From assembly GCF_022700675.1 (NCBI RefSeq), contig NZ_CP062182.1, positions 2,480,001 to 2,544,000 of the forward strand: a stretch of 64,000 bases of DNA. The letters are read 5' to 3'. Shown here in pieces: positions 54,541 to 62,944 of the stretch (position 1 is its first letter; each line of letters starts with the position of its first letter). The notes beneath the pieces were generated by a model. It was not told the origin of the DNA. It was given only the letters and a program-made list of their open reading frames with translations, and ran no database searches. Source of the DNA: Acinetobacter sp. ASP199 (GTDB lineage: Bacteria; Pseudomonadota; Gammaproteobacteria; Pseudomonadales; Moraxellaceae). Both the position numbers and the translations under genes were made by a program.

Positions 54541-54864
54541 TTAGCCCTCTTTTTTCTTTTGTTTTGGTTTAAACATTTCTAGCATACGCGCAGTCACGGC
54601 AAAGCCACCGAAAATATTAATGCTTGCCAGGAATACTGCTATCGCGCCCAGTACACTCACTACGTTAATGGTCTGGAAGTCCACACTGCCTTCAACACCA
54701 ACCATTGGTAAACCCACAGTCTGAATCATCGCACCGACGATAATGATCGAAGAAAGTGCATTGGTTACTGCCATCAGTGGCGTATGCAAAGCTGGGGTAA
54801 CGCCCCACACCACGTAGTAACCTACAAAGATGGCAAGGACAAAAATCGTAATAGTTTCAACCAT
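54541..54864 (-). CDS. pntA2: NAD(P) transhydrogenase subunit alpha part 2
   Basis: The 107-residue protein has three membrane helices ([64 protein letters not shown]). It corresponds to the C-terminal membrane part of E. coli PntA, which is a separate polypeptide here as in Rhodospirillum. It lies 11 bp after pntA1 and 3 bp before pntB. Confidence 0.94.
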   Translation of the reverse strand: MVETITIFVLAIFVGYYVVWGVTPALHTPLMAVTNALSSIIIVGAMIQTVGLPMVGVEGSVDFQTINVVSVLGAIAVFLASINIFGGFAVTARMLEMFKPKQKKKEG

Positions 54865-54875
54865 GAGTACTCTCC

Positions 54876-56003
54876 TTAACCACGCTTTAACAGCACTTGG
54901 CCGCCGTGAGTGACGAGTAGGGCTTTTTGAATTTCTTCTTCTGGATTAATCGCAAAATTCTTTTCGCTATCAAACAAAGTTTCAACGAAGTTCAAAACGT
55001 TACGTGCATACAGTGCAGATGCTTCTGTTGACAAAGTCGAAGGGATATTTGGAATACCCAGAATCTTCACACCATTTTCAGTCACAACGGTTTCACCGCA
55101 TTTTGAGCCTTCTACGTTACCGCCAGTTTCAACTGCCATATCTAAAATGACTGAACCTGGTTTCATTTTGGCAACGGTCTCGGCACGGATTAAGCGTGGC
55201 GCATCACGACCTGGCAACAATGCAGTCGTGATCACGATGTCCGCATTGGAAACTGCTTTATCAACGATGATCGCCTGATCCTTGATGTACTGTTCGCCTG
55301 GCATCCAGCCATAACCATTTTTAGCCGCATCAGCTGCTTTTTGTTGTTCTTCTTCAGACATTGGTACGTCTAACCATTTACCGCCCAAAGATTCAACCTG
55401 GTCTTTTGCTGTAGGACGCAAGTCGGTTGCTTCAACAACCGCACCTAGACGTTTTGCAGTTGCAATCGCTTGCAGACCAGCAACACCTACACCCATGATC
55501 ACGACACGAGCCGGTTTCACCGTTCCTGCAGCAGTCATCAGCATCGGGAACATACGTTGGTATTCTGCTGCAGCAAGAAGCACTGCTTTATAACCAGACA
55601 GGTTCGCCTGAGAAGACAGAACATCCATGTTTTGCGCACGGGACAAAGTACGTGGCAAAAGTTCCAATGCAAATGCAGACACATTCTGTGCCGCGAAATG
55701 GTCAAGCTCGGTATTGCGGTATGGGTCAAACATCGCCACAACCGTAGCATTCGCAGGTAATTTTTGAATTTCTTCACCCTTCGGTGCACGAACTTTCAAA
55801 ATCATCTGACTACCGGTGTAAGCATCATCCGTAATTTTTGCACCAACCTGTTCATAAGCACTATCGATATAGGCAGCTTTCACCCCTGCACCACGTTCGA
55901 TAATTACGCTATGACCAGCGCTGATCAATTTCTTTACTGTCTCAGGTGTCGCAGCGACACGATGTTCACCGACGACAGTTTCGGCTGGAATTCCGATTTG
56001 CAT
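54876..56003 (-). CDS. pntA1: NAD(P) transhydrogenase subunit alpha part 1
   Basis: The 375-residue soluble NAD(H)-binding subunit has [21 protein letters not shown] at the N-terminus, [23 protein letters not shown] in the Rossmann fold and [13 protein letters not shown]. Length matches the split alpha subunit. As the first gene of pntA1-pntA2-pntB it has the long upstream non-coding region as its promoter. Confidence 0.95.
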   Translation of the reverse strand: MQIGIPAETVVGEHRVAATPETVKKLISAGHSVIIERGAGVKAAYIDSAYEQVGAKITDDAYTGSQMILKVRAPKGEEIQKLPANATVVAMFDPYRNTELDHFAAQNVSAFALELLPRTLSRAQNMDVLSSQANLSGYKAVLLAAAEYQRMFPMLMTAAGTVKPARVVIMGVGVAGLQAIATAKRLGAVVEATDLRPTAKDQVESLGGKWLDVPMSEEEQQKAADAAKNGYGWMPGEQYIKDQAIIVDKAVSNADIVITTALLPGRDAPRLIRAETVAKMKPGSVILDMAVETGGNVEGSKCGETVVTENGVKILGIPNIPSTLSTEASALYARNVLNFVETLFDSEKNFAINPEEEIQKALLVTHGGQVLLKRG

Positions 56004-56959
56004 GAGCGTCCCTCAAGCTAATTTTTCTTAAGTAAACATCGCAAAAACGATGTTTCCCCTCAGGATGTGTTTTTGTTGAATTTTTGGATTCTAATCAAAC
56101 TATTCCAAAATACTACCCAATATTTATTTAATAAATAGCCATATTTTGAACTGACAATTCATAAAATTTAATTACTCATCGTTCATTTATTGATTAAAGG
56201 AAAATTTTCAAAGTGCTGCTTTATTCATCAATCTAGTTTTTAAGAAGTCATGTCGATGCAGTCTGGGCACTCTTCGAGAAGATGATTTTTTATACATTTT
56301 GTTACATTGATTTTTCTGACATAAAAGCTGCGCCATTTTTGATACACCTTTATAGATTAAGTGAACTTCAGAACAGCTGACAGCACGCAATCGCGCACAC
56401 CCACCGTATTAAATTGACCATTCTGACAATTTTAAGAAGATGATGAGAACCCAGATTCATACAGTTGTTCAAGAATTTGAAGACTTCTAACTACTTGGAT
56501 AATGGACTAGGTTGAATGAGAGAGAGTAGCTATTTTGACCAAGGATGATCAGCTTCTGATTGAGACAGCATATGTCTAAATTTGATCATTTATCGTTAAA
56601 AAAAATTATCTGAATCATTTTTTATATTAATATTGTTTCTCAGTATTGAATTATTTGCACCTTTTTTGTGCAATTCTTCTTATATCTTCACTCATATCTT
56701 TCAGAATCCCTTACTCAATAATGTTTATATTCATTAAAAGCCTGTGTTTTCAGTCGCTCGCAGTATGTTTAAAAGAAAGTTGATCTTATTTAGTGCTCTT
56801 TAAATGAATATTTCAAAAAAAAACTAAAGTAAAGGTCAATGAAATGCTTGCATGTCTATACTGTTCTTAGCCTATCCTGATACTTGGATTTGGCTTATAG
56901 TGCCGCATTATTCAGACCTCTAAGATCCCTATAAAATAGCAAGGAATCAGACTCCGCTT
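56004..56959. other. Long intergenic region with no recognised gene
   Basis: These 956 bp between divergent pntA1 and the MFS gene hold no frame with convincing coding character or ribosome site. The region is A+T rich. A TATAAAAT at 56930-56937 may be the -10 box of the MFS gene. It could be a decayed gene or hold an unannotated small RNA. Confidence 0.4.
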
Positions 56960-58150
56960 ATGAACACTTCTCTTGATATCAGTCAAAATAAACCATTACT
57001 GTGGCTGATGGCAATTGCATGTGGTCTGTGTGCTGGAGCAAATTATTATTGCCAGCCTCTAATTTCATCGATTCAGCAGTACTACCAGGTTCCTGAATCG
57101 CAAGTCGCCCTGACGGTGACCTTTGCCCAGGTATCTTATGCGCTGGGCCTGCTGTTCATCGTGCCATTGGGTGACATGCTGAATAAGACCAAGCTGATTC
57201 CTGCCTTAATGTGGGGGGCCGCGCTAGGATTGATGATCTGTGCGACTGCAGTCAATTTACCCATGCTCTGGCTAGGGACGATTATTGCCGGCCTGTTTTC
57301 AGTCGCTGCCCAGGTGCTCATCCCTTTAGCCGCTATGACTGTCAAGCCGGAAAAAACTGGTGAAGTTGTTGGCTTTCTGATGAGTGGTTTATTGGTGGGA
57401 ATTCTGCTGTCGACCAGTATTGCCGGGTTACTCTCTGACTTATTTCACTGGAAAGTCATCTATGCACTTAGTTCGGTTTCGATGCTGATTCTGGGAATCT
57501 ATTTACGTGGTCAGCTACCAACCCTGCCAAGACTCCGCATTAGCTACGCCAGAATTTTCCACTCTATGGGCAATCTGTTGGCTCAAGAACCACGACTGGT
57601 CTTTCGTTCTCTGACCGGTGCTTTTGCCTTTGCTGCGATGAGTATTCTGTTCTCTACCATTGCCCTGTTATTGACACAGTCCCCCTTTAACCTGGCAGAT
57701 GTTATGGTGGGACTGGTCACTTTAGTGGGAGTCTTTGGCGCATTATCCACCCAGGTGATTGGTAAATGGGCAGACCGAGGTTATATCAAACTGCTAAGCT
57801 GGATTGGCTGTTCCATTCTGGCAGGAAGCTGGCTGTTTCTCTATTTTGGTGGTACATCCTTGATGAGCTATATTGCAGGTTATGCGCTCATTAATCTAGG
57901 ACTGGCGATTACCCATAGCTGTAACCAGAATGTGATTTTCCGCCTGCGTCCAGATGCCAAATCCCGGATTAACTCCATTTATATGACCTTGTATTTTATT
58001 GGAGGTGCCTGTGGCTCTGCAGCTGGCGTATATGCATGGCATCACGGTGGCTGGAACATGAGCTGCCTGACAGGACTGTTTTTTGCGCTGGCTGCCACCT
58101 GCTTTGCCCTGATTGATCAGTTTTATCATGCTCATGTAAAAGCCAGCTAA
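56960..58150 (+). CDS. Major facilitator superfamily transporter
   Basis: The 396-residue protein has twelve predicted helices. Family motifs are GLLFIVPLGDMLNKTKLI (loop 2-3 motif A, GxLaDrxGrr-like) and VVGFLMSGLLVGILLSTSIAGLLSDLFHW in helix 5. This resembles the YnfM/YgaY-like drug and metabolite efflux group. The substrate is unknown. It is convergent with the HEPN-like gene, only 7 bp apart. Confidence 0.8.
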   Translation: MNTSLDISQNKPLLWLMAIACGLCAGANYYCQPLISSIQQYYQVPESQVALTVTFAQVSYALGLLFIVPLGDMLNKTKLIPALMWGAALGLMICATAVNLPMLWLGTIIAGLFSVAAQVLIPLAAMTVKPEKTGEVVGFLMSGLLVGILLSTSIAGLLSDLFHWKVIYALSSVSMLILGIYLRGQLPTLPRLRISYARIFHSMGNLLAQEPRLVFRSLTGAFAFAAMSILFSTIALLLTQSPFNLADVMVGLVTLVGVFGALSTQVIGKWADRGYIKLLSWIGCSILAGSWLFLYFGGTSLMSYIAGYALINLGLAITHSCNQNVIFRLRPDAKSRINSIYMTLYFIGGACGSAAGVYAWHHGGWNMSCLTGLFFALAATCFALIDQFYHAHVKAS

Positions 58151-58157
58151 TCATCAT

Positions 58158-58802
58158 TTAAGTCACTTGAACCACTGGATAGTAAACTTTGCCGGAATCC
58201 ATCACCACCCCATGTTCCAGCAATATATAGATAAAGGCATTTAACAAGGCAGAAAACAGGCTGCAACTTTCCTGCATCTGCTTGCGACTGAGGGCACTGG
58301 CATAACTCACCCCACCCTGCAGGATTTGTTGTCTTAAAGTAGTGAAACGCTTAAAAACCTCTAGCAGAATCTTCGATATATCCTGCTGTTCCAGTGCTTC
58401 CTGAAGCTCTATTTTCTGCTGGTTTAGCATTTCACGACAGTCGCTTTGGCTGATCTTATTGTGTTGATAATCCCAAAAGTGCTGAGTGAGATATTGATTA
58501 TCCAGAAGTGCATGCAACGTAACATCATAGCGCCCCAATAACATTCGAGAAATTCTTTTCTCATGATCCTTGCTAAGGATGAGATGTAGAAATTGCGGTA
58601 ATGCCTGCTGATCTAGACTATCTTCATTTTCCTGTGCATAAAGAGCATTCAGGCTAATCCACAGACTCAGAAACTGAAAATCATAATCGGTCTGTAACTC
58701 TACCGCTTTTCTCAACCAGCTTAGGCTACGTTGAATACGCAGATTCAAATATTCAGAATGCTGGGCTTTTGTGGTTTTATAAATCTCTTCCAGTAACATC
58801 AT
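58158..58802 (-). CDS. HEPN-like hypothetical protein
   Basis: The 214-residue helical protein has FLSLWISLNALYAQE, the W-x-x-x-N-x-L-Y element of Apea-like HEPN domains. A later RQQILQGGVSYASAL stretch lies where the HEPN catalytic R-x4-H (typically RN-x-x-x-H) would be, but the histidine is absent, so RNase activity is doubtful. AGGAG lies upstream of its ATG. It sits between the MFS gene and the dusA promoter, just outside the island. The role is not known. Confidence 0.55.
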   Translation of the reverse strand: MMLLEEIYKTTKAQHSEYLNLRIQRSLSWLRKAVELQTDYDFQFLSLWISLNALYAQENEDSLDQQALPQFLHLILSKDHEKRISRMLLGRYDVTLHALLDNQYLTQHFWDYQHNKISQSDCREMLNQQKIELQEALEQQDISKILLEVFKRFTTLRQQILQGGVSYASALSRKQMQESCSLFSALLNAFIYILLEHGVVMDSGKVYYPVVQVT

Positions 58803-59077
58803 TATTTTTCTCCTTTTTTATCCTGTTTTCTTCATCTTAAACTCTTTTACTGTTTAGTAAACTACTCCTTGGTCTTTGCATCTATTTGAATGATTTAAAT
58901 ACTTTTCACTTTTCTAAAAGGCTTTCTTGCAGTGCTGTTCCTCAGCCATGAAGCCTGATTATTTTTATGCTAATATTGCGCCCTCTTTTACTGGCCGAAT
59001 CACTCATCTGCCGGTGAGCGCCCAAAGATCTAACGGCGTGCTGTCTCTTCCATTTCTAAATTAAGGCGTGATTTTGA

Positions 59078-59155
59078 ATGACTGATCTCAAGACCATTGA
59101 ACAACAACTTCAACCACGAATCAGTGTTGCGCCGATGATGGATTGGACACCATAA
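59078..59155 (+). pseudogene. dusA: dusA 5' fragment, interrupted by a genomic island
   Basis: The frame encodes the DusA start MTDLKTIEQQLQPRISVAP followed by MMDWT, then Pro and a stop codon (TAA at 59153). Intact tRNA-dihydrouridine synthase A continues MMDWTDRHCR with the catalytic domain (over 300 residues). The match stops after ACA (59147-59149), and unrelated A+T-rich DNA follows. The rest of dusA must lie beyond the right edge of the window. An island at this site may supply a substitute 5' end to keep dusA working. Confidence 0.85.
59135..59152 (+). other. Island left attachment site (attL) in dusA
   Basis: The dusA codons for M-M-D-W-T mark the point where homology to DusA ends. 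This segment near the 5' end of dusA is the known integration target of DUS-type tyrosine recombinases in Acinetobacter. The matching attR cannot be seen here. Confidence 0.65.
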
Positions 59156-59479
59156 AATAAATAAATATTAAAATACAAAAACTTAAATTTAATTAAAAAT
59201 AATAAGGTGTAAAAATGGTGTAAAAAATCGCTTATTATAAGAAAGTTAGTAGAGTACAAATAAAAGAAAACTAGGTTGGGAAATAATAGCGAAAGTCCTA
59301 CAAGCCACGACTTCTTTAGCTAATTGATCTTTAAAAATAGGTTAAATCTTCAATATCTACACATTTCAAAATGTGTAGCAAAGACAGGGAATTTATAACT
59401 TAAAATTGTCGCAACTGAAGCAGATTTAGATGTCTTGTCTTATCTAAATTAATTTTGTAAGTTCTATGCAATAATTTTC
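59156..59479. other. Island-end non-coding region
   Basis: No gene is seen. It holds two direct repeats GGTGTAAAAA (59206-59215 and 59217-59226, 11-bp period), typical in look of recombinase arm sites. A perfect palindrome with CTACACATTT arms and a 2-nt centre lies at 59357-59378. The base composition is strongly A+T rich. Confidence 0.5.
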
Positions 59480-60400
59480 TTAAATCAAGCTTTCTCCACA
59501 TGTACAACAAATAGCATACTCAACGCTTATGACATTTCCTAGGCAACCAGGTTGAGTACAATCGCATCTTTCAACCAGATGAGTATCTCTACATACAAAG
59601 CAGAAAATCGTTTCTGAATCAGGCTCATTAGGCTCCAACACTGCATATTTAGGTTCTAAGGATTCATACTTATCACCTTCATATTTACATGCAGGACAGA
59701 AATACAAACGTCGTCTAGAATCGATATTAAAAAATTTCTTTATTTGCGTAGGTTGAAGGAAATTGAAAACTGTTAAAAATTCTTTTACTACTAAACCATC
59801 GACATGATCATTATCAAAATAAAGCTGGGTTGCAGGAGCATTATGTAAGAAATCTCTTCTTGTCTGAATCCAATCCTCATCTGCATAAAGATGCTTATGT
59901 ACTTCTAAAAGAATTACTACCACTTCTTCCGCAGTTACATTTAACTTACTACTAACAGTGTGCATTGCTATATTTCTTAATCTTCTAACTCTTTCGAACA
60001 AGTTAGCAAATTCAATACTTAAACTTTGATCGTAAACTGTATTATAAACTTTAATAAGATCTTGAGCATCAATCGCTCTAAAATCAGAGAAACTAACACC
60101 TGTTTCATCTGCAGCTCTAGGCCATTCTGATGGATTACCAGCAATCAATAGAAAAGGACTGATTGCCACAAGCTTAGCTTTCAATGCAAGCTCTATGCCC
60201 TGTTGAGCAATAATAAGAGAAGTTAATATTCTTTGACGTGCAGATTCCCAAAAAGCTTGTTCATCTTCCTTCTCAACAACGACGTAGCCTCGAACATCTT
60301 CAATAGTAAGTAAAAAAGAAATAGCAATGTCCCATGCAAAATCTAACTGGGCTTTTGCAGCAGAATCAAACTCATCACTATTTGGAATATCTTTAATCAC
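59480..60400 (-). CDS. HEPN-domain protein with C-terminal zinc ribbons
   Basis: The 306-residue protein has a helical HEPN-like domain (about 10-175) with the catalytic R-x4-H motif R142-N-I-A-M-H147, as in HEPN RNases. The C-terminal 75 residues are cysteine rich: C235-P-A-C238, C267-F-V-C270, C279-D-C281, C286 and C298-C299-T-C301. This fits two zinc-binding knuckles or ribbons. It is the last gene of the island set, 64 bp after the SMC-like gene and on the same strand. It could be a toxin-like RNase effector or a partner with nucleic-acid sensing. No named family was recognised. Confidence 0.65.
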   Translation of the reverse strand: MIKDIPNSDEFDSAAKAQLDFAWDIAISFLLTIEDVRGYVVVEKEDEQAFWESARQRILTSLIIAQQGIELALKAKLVAISPFLLIAGNPSEWPRAADETGVSFSDFRAIDAQDLIKVYNTVYDQSLSIEFANLFERVRRLRNIAMHTVSSKLNVTAEEVVVILLEVHKHLYADEDWIQTRRDFLHNAPATQLYFDNDHVDGLVVKEFLTVFNFLQPTQIKKFFNIDSRRRLYFCPACKYEGDKYESLEPKYAVLEPNEPDSETIFCFVCRDTHLVERCDCTQPGCLGNVISVEYAICCTCGESLI

Positions 60401-60464
60401 GTTTTTACCTTGTGTTATAAATTTATAAGCAAAGATTATGTTATGAGAATTTTCACAAAAAAAA

Positions 60465-62492
60465 CTATCTCAATGGTTTAATTAATTTTTCGTCCCAAGA
60501 TATTAGCTTAAAATTCAAACCACTAGTTACTTGATTAAAGTTACCCTCATCATTATCAAATGAGGCAGCAACAATACTCTGTAAATTTTGAGTTTCTGCA
60601 AGCTTCTTAAATAACATTCTTTGGCTATTAAGAGCCATTGAATGTTGGCCAGGTTCATCAAGTAATAAAATATTTAATATATTGGAATCATATTGTAAGC
60701 CTGTCTGCTGTAATCCCAACAAGAAACTCCAAATTAATCTTACAAAATCACTTGCGCTTGAATCTATCTTCGTACTGCTTTTTCGAATTTCCCTTAATTC
60801 CAAATGATTCAGCGTTGGTATTAGGTTATCAAAATTGATATGAATATCTGAGATTGATGCACTTTTGTATCCAAAATCATCTGCATTCTCTTTAAATTTC
60901 TTTTCAAAACACTTGATCTTTTCTTTATCTTTCACACTATAAACGTCTTTAGGCAAAGCATTTAAGCTTGACTGGTTCTTTATAAAATCGATTAACAAAC
61001 CATTAAGATTAGTCTTAACCTTTTCTTCAATATCTTTTAAGCTTTGAAGTTCCCTAACCTCATTTTCAATATAAATTTGCTGACGCACATAAAGTTTAGA
61101 AATCTCACTTCCAGAAGTAATAGATTTTTTAATACTTCGTATCACTTCATTTTTTCTTTGAATTTCTTTTTTTACATTACTTAAACTAAGCTCTATTACC
61201 TCATTATTAGCACTTAAACCTATAATCTGATTTTGAAGCATTTTTTTCTGACTATTTAAATATTCAATCTGCTCCTTTAAATCCATTTGTGGACCTTTAA
61301 TTGTCTCAGCAAATAAATTATCAACCACATTTTGAAAACACGTAGGACACTTATCATTAGCTATCTGAATATCATATTCAGCACCCAACTGCCTTAATTT
61401 AAAAGCTGATTTATTTTTAATTAAATCATTTTCAATTTGTTCTAAAATCTCATTATAATCACTAATTGTAATTTTATTTCTATTTAATGAATTATTAATA
61501 TGATCGAATTTAATAATTAGTAAATTCAACTCATCTTCAATATTTTCGATTTGATCAACTAACTCCACAGAGCTCACATTATTTTCAGAGTCTTCATTCC
61601 GTTTAGCTTCAAGATATTCCTTATCCAGAATAGATATACGTTGACTTATAGTTAGCTCATCTTGCAATAAAATTTCAATTTCATCCACATGAAATAAATT
61701 ACTTGGCTTAGTTGGCAACCCTTTTACAAATCCATTTCTTTCCTTAACTTTTCCTGAAAGTTCTTTAACCTCAGCATCCCACTGACTTATTATCTTATTG
61801 CTTTCAGAAATATAAAAATTTTTAAGCTCATTAATATCAAATACCTCCAACCCCAATAAATACTCAATCACCCTAGTCTTAACATCACGAATTCCAAAAA
61901 ATGGAATGTTTGCAATATAGTCAGTCCATCCTCTTTTCTGCTCAACCGCATGTGCCGCAAAAATTGTTTGGATGTATAGCTTAGTTAAACTTCCTGATGT
62001 ATTTGGCACTTGAGGTAAATTCAAATCCAAGAAATTTTCTAAAAAACTATGAAATCCACTCTCATTTATTGCTGCTCCTGCATCGTGTAAATATGTAGGT
62101 ACAGCTACACCTAATCGTTCTTTTTCAGTAATATACTTAGAGTTATAAATTTCAACCAACTTTGAGTTTTTAATATTATCTTTGATTGCTCGTCTAAAAG
62201 TTTTAACTTCACCATATTTATTTTCGACCTCTAAGAACACTTCAGAAGATAGTACTTTTATAGTTTTCTGTTTATATTCAAAATTTGAAGTCAGGCAATA
62301 TGATAAGAATCCCTCGCCCTTTCCGCCCAATATTTCCTCACAACCCAAAGCATATAAAATAGTATTAAATAATGTGCTTTTGCCACTAGAATTTTGCGCT
62401 CTGACTATTGTTAGATGACGACTAAAATTCTCTTCAAAACCAAATACTCCGTACTCAGTTACTATATTTATTTTTAATCCAGCAATATACAT
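60465..62492 (-). CDS. SMC/Rad50-like ATPase of an ABC-3C/Lamassu-like system
   Basis: This protein (675 residues from ATG 62492; GTG at 62504 is an alternative) has Walker A QNSSGKST (G37-K38-S39). Two long coiled-coil arms are joined at a zinc hook C382-P-T-C385, and Walker B is LLLDEPGQ (D612-E613). The signature motif before it is degenerate (SSASDFVRLIWSFLLG). The layout matches Rad50-like and LmuB/DdmC ATPases of defence systems, with short arms compared with true Rad50. It overlaps or abuts the middle gene and is followed by the HEPN gene. It probably senses DNA ends or structures and activates the partner nuclease. Confidence 0.78.
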   Translation of the reverse strand: MYIAGLKINIVTEYGVFGFEENFSRHLTIVRAQNSSGKSTLFNTILYALGCEEILGGKGEGFLSYCLTSNFEYKQKTIKVLSSEVFLEVENKYGEVKTFRRAIKDNIKNSKLVEIYNSKYITEKERLGVAVPTYLHDAGAAINESGFHSFLENFLDLNLPQVPNTSGSLTKLYIQTIFAAHAVEQKRGWTDYIANIPFFGIRDVKTRVIEYLLGLEVFDINELKNFYISESNKIISQWDAEVKELSGKVKERNGFVKGLPTKPSNLFHVDEIEILLQDELTISQRISILDKEYLEAKRNEDSENNVSSVELVDQIENIEDELNLLIIKFDHINNSLNRNKITISDYNEILEQIENDLIKNKSAFKLRQLGAEYDIQIANDKCPTCFQNVVDNLFAETIKGPQMDLKEQIEYLNSQKKMLQNQIIGLSANNEVIELSLSNVKKEIQRKNEVIRSIKKSITSGSEISKLYVRQQIYIENEVRELQSLKDIEEKVKTNLNGLLIDFIKNQSSLNALPKDVYSVKDKEKIKCFEKKFKENADDFGYKSASISDIHINFDNLIPTLNHLELREIRKSSTKIDSSASDFVRLIWSFLLGLQQTGLQYDSNILNILLLDEPGQHSMALNSQRMLFKKLAETQNLQSIVAASFDNDEGNFNQVTSGLNFKLISWDEKLIKPLR

Positions 62493-62494
62493 TA

Positions 62495-62944
62495 TTACTT
62501 CCACCCTTTTGTGGCTGAATCAACAATTTTCTCAGTAATTGATTTTTTTACAACTTGTAAAAAAGTTTTTTCTTCCTCAAATAGAGTTTCATCCTCTAAG
62601 ATTCTCACACAATACTCGACACCTTTATTAGTTAATTTAAAGGAATCAACATTTTCATCGATTAGTTTTTCTGCTATTGCATATCTTAATGCAATAGTTA
62701 AAGCTGGATCAAAACCCCACGCATAAACATCTAGTTTATTATTTTTTATACTTAAAATTACTTTATCCTTTCGAACACGCTCTTTAATCAACCAATTAAA
62801 TAGTTGTAGTCGTGTAAGGCTAGATTTAAACCCTCTAGATGATAAATATAAAATTAGGAGAATTTGCCCTATTTTGTATATTGGCCTATGCTCGACAAAT
62901 ACAGGAGCTGGTCTTTGTATAAACTTCATTTTCTTATCATTCAT
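62495..62944 (-). CDS. Small middle component (ABC-3C/LmuC-like)
   Basis: The roughly 149-residue protein overlaps the nuclease gene by 8 bp and ends 2 bp before the ATPase start. It has mixed charge and no catalytic motif, but a winged-helix-like pattern (LFNWLIKERVRKDKVILSI, FDPALTIALRYAIAEKLI, FKLTNKGVEYC) typical of three-component middle proteins. The start at 62944 (MNDKKMKF) is chosen over a longer frame. It likely bridges ATPase and effector. Confidence 0.6.
   Translation of the reverse strand: MNDKKMKFIQRPAPVFVEHRPIYKIGQILLILYLSSRGFKSSLTRLQLFNWLIKERVRKDKVILSIKNNKLDVYAWGFDPALTIALRYAIAEKLIDENVDSFKLTNKGVEYCVRILEDETLFEEEKTFLQVVKKSITEKIVDSATKGWK

Noticed and set aside
56208..56390. A 60-codon frame on the minus strand in the pntA1-MFS gap
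   Set aside because: No ribosome site, no familiar sequence, biased basic composition typical of chance frames in A+T-rich DNA.
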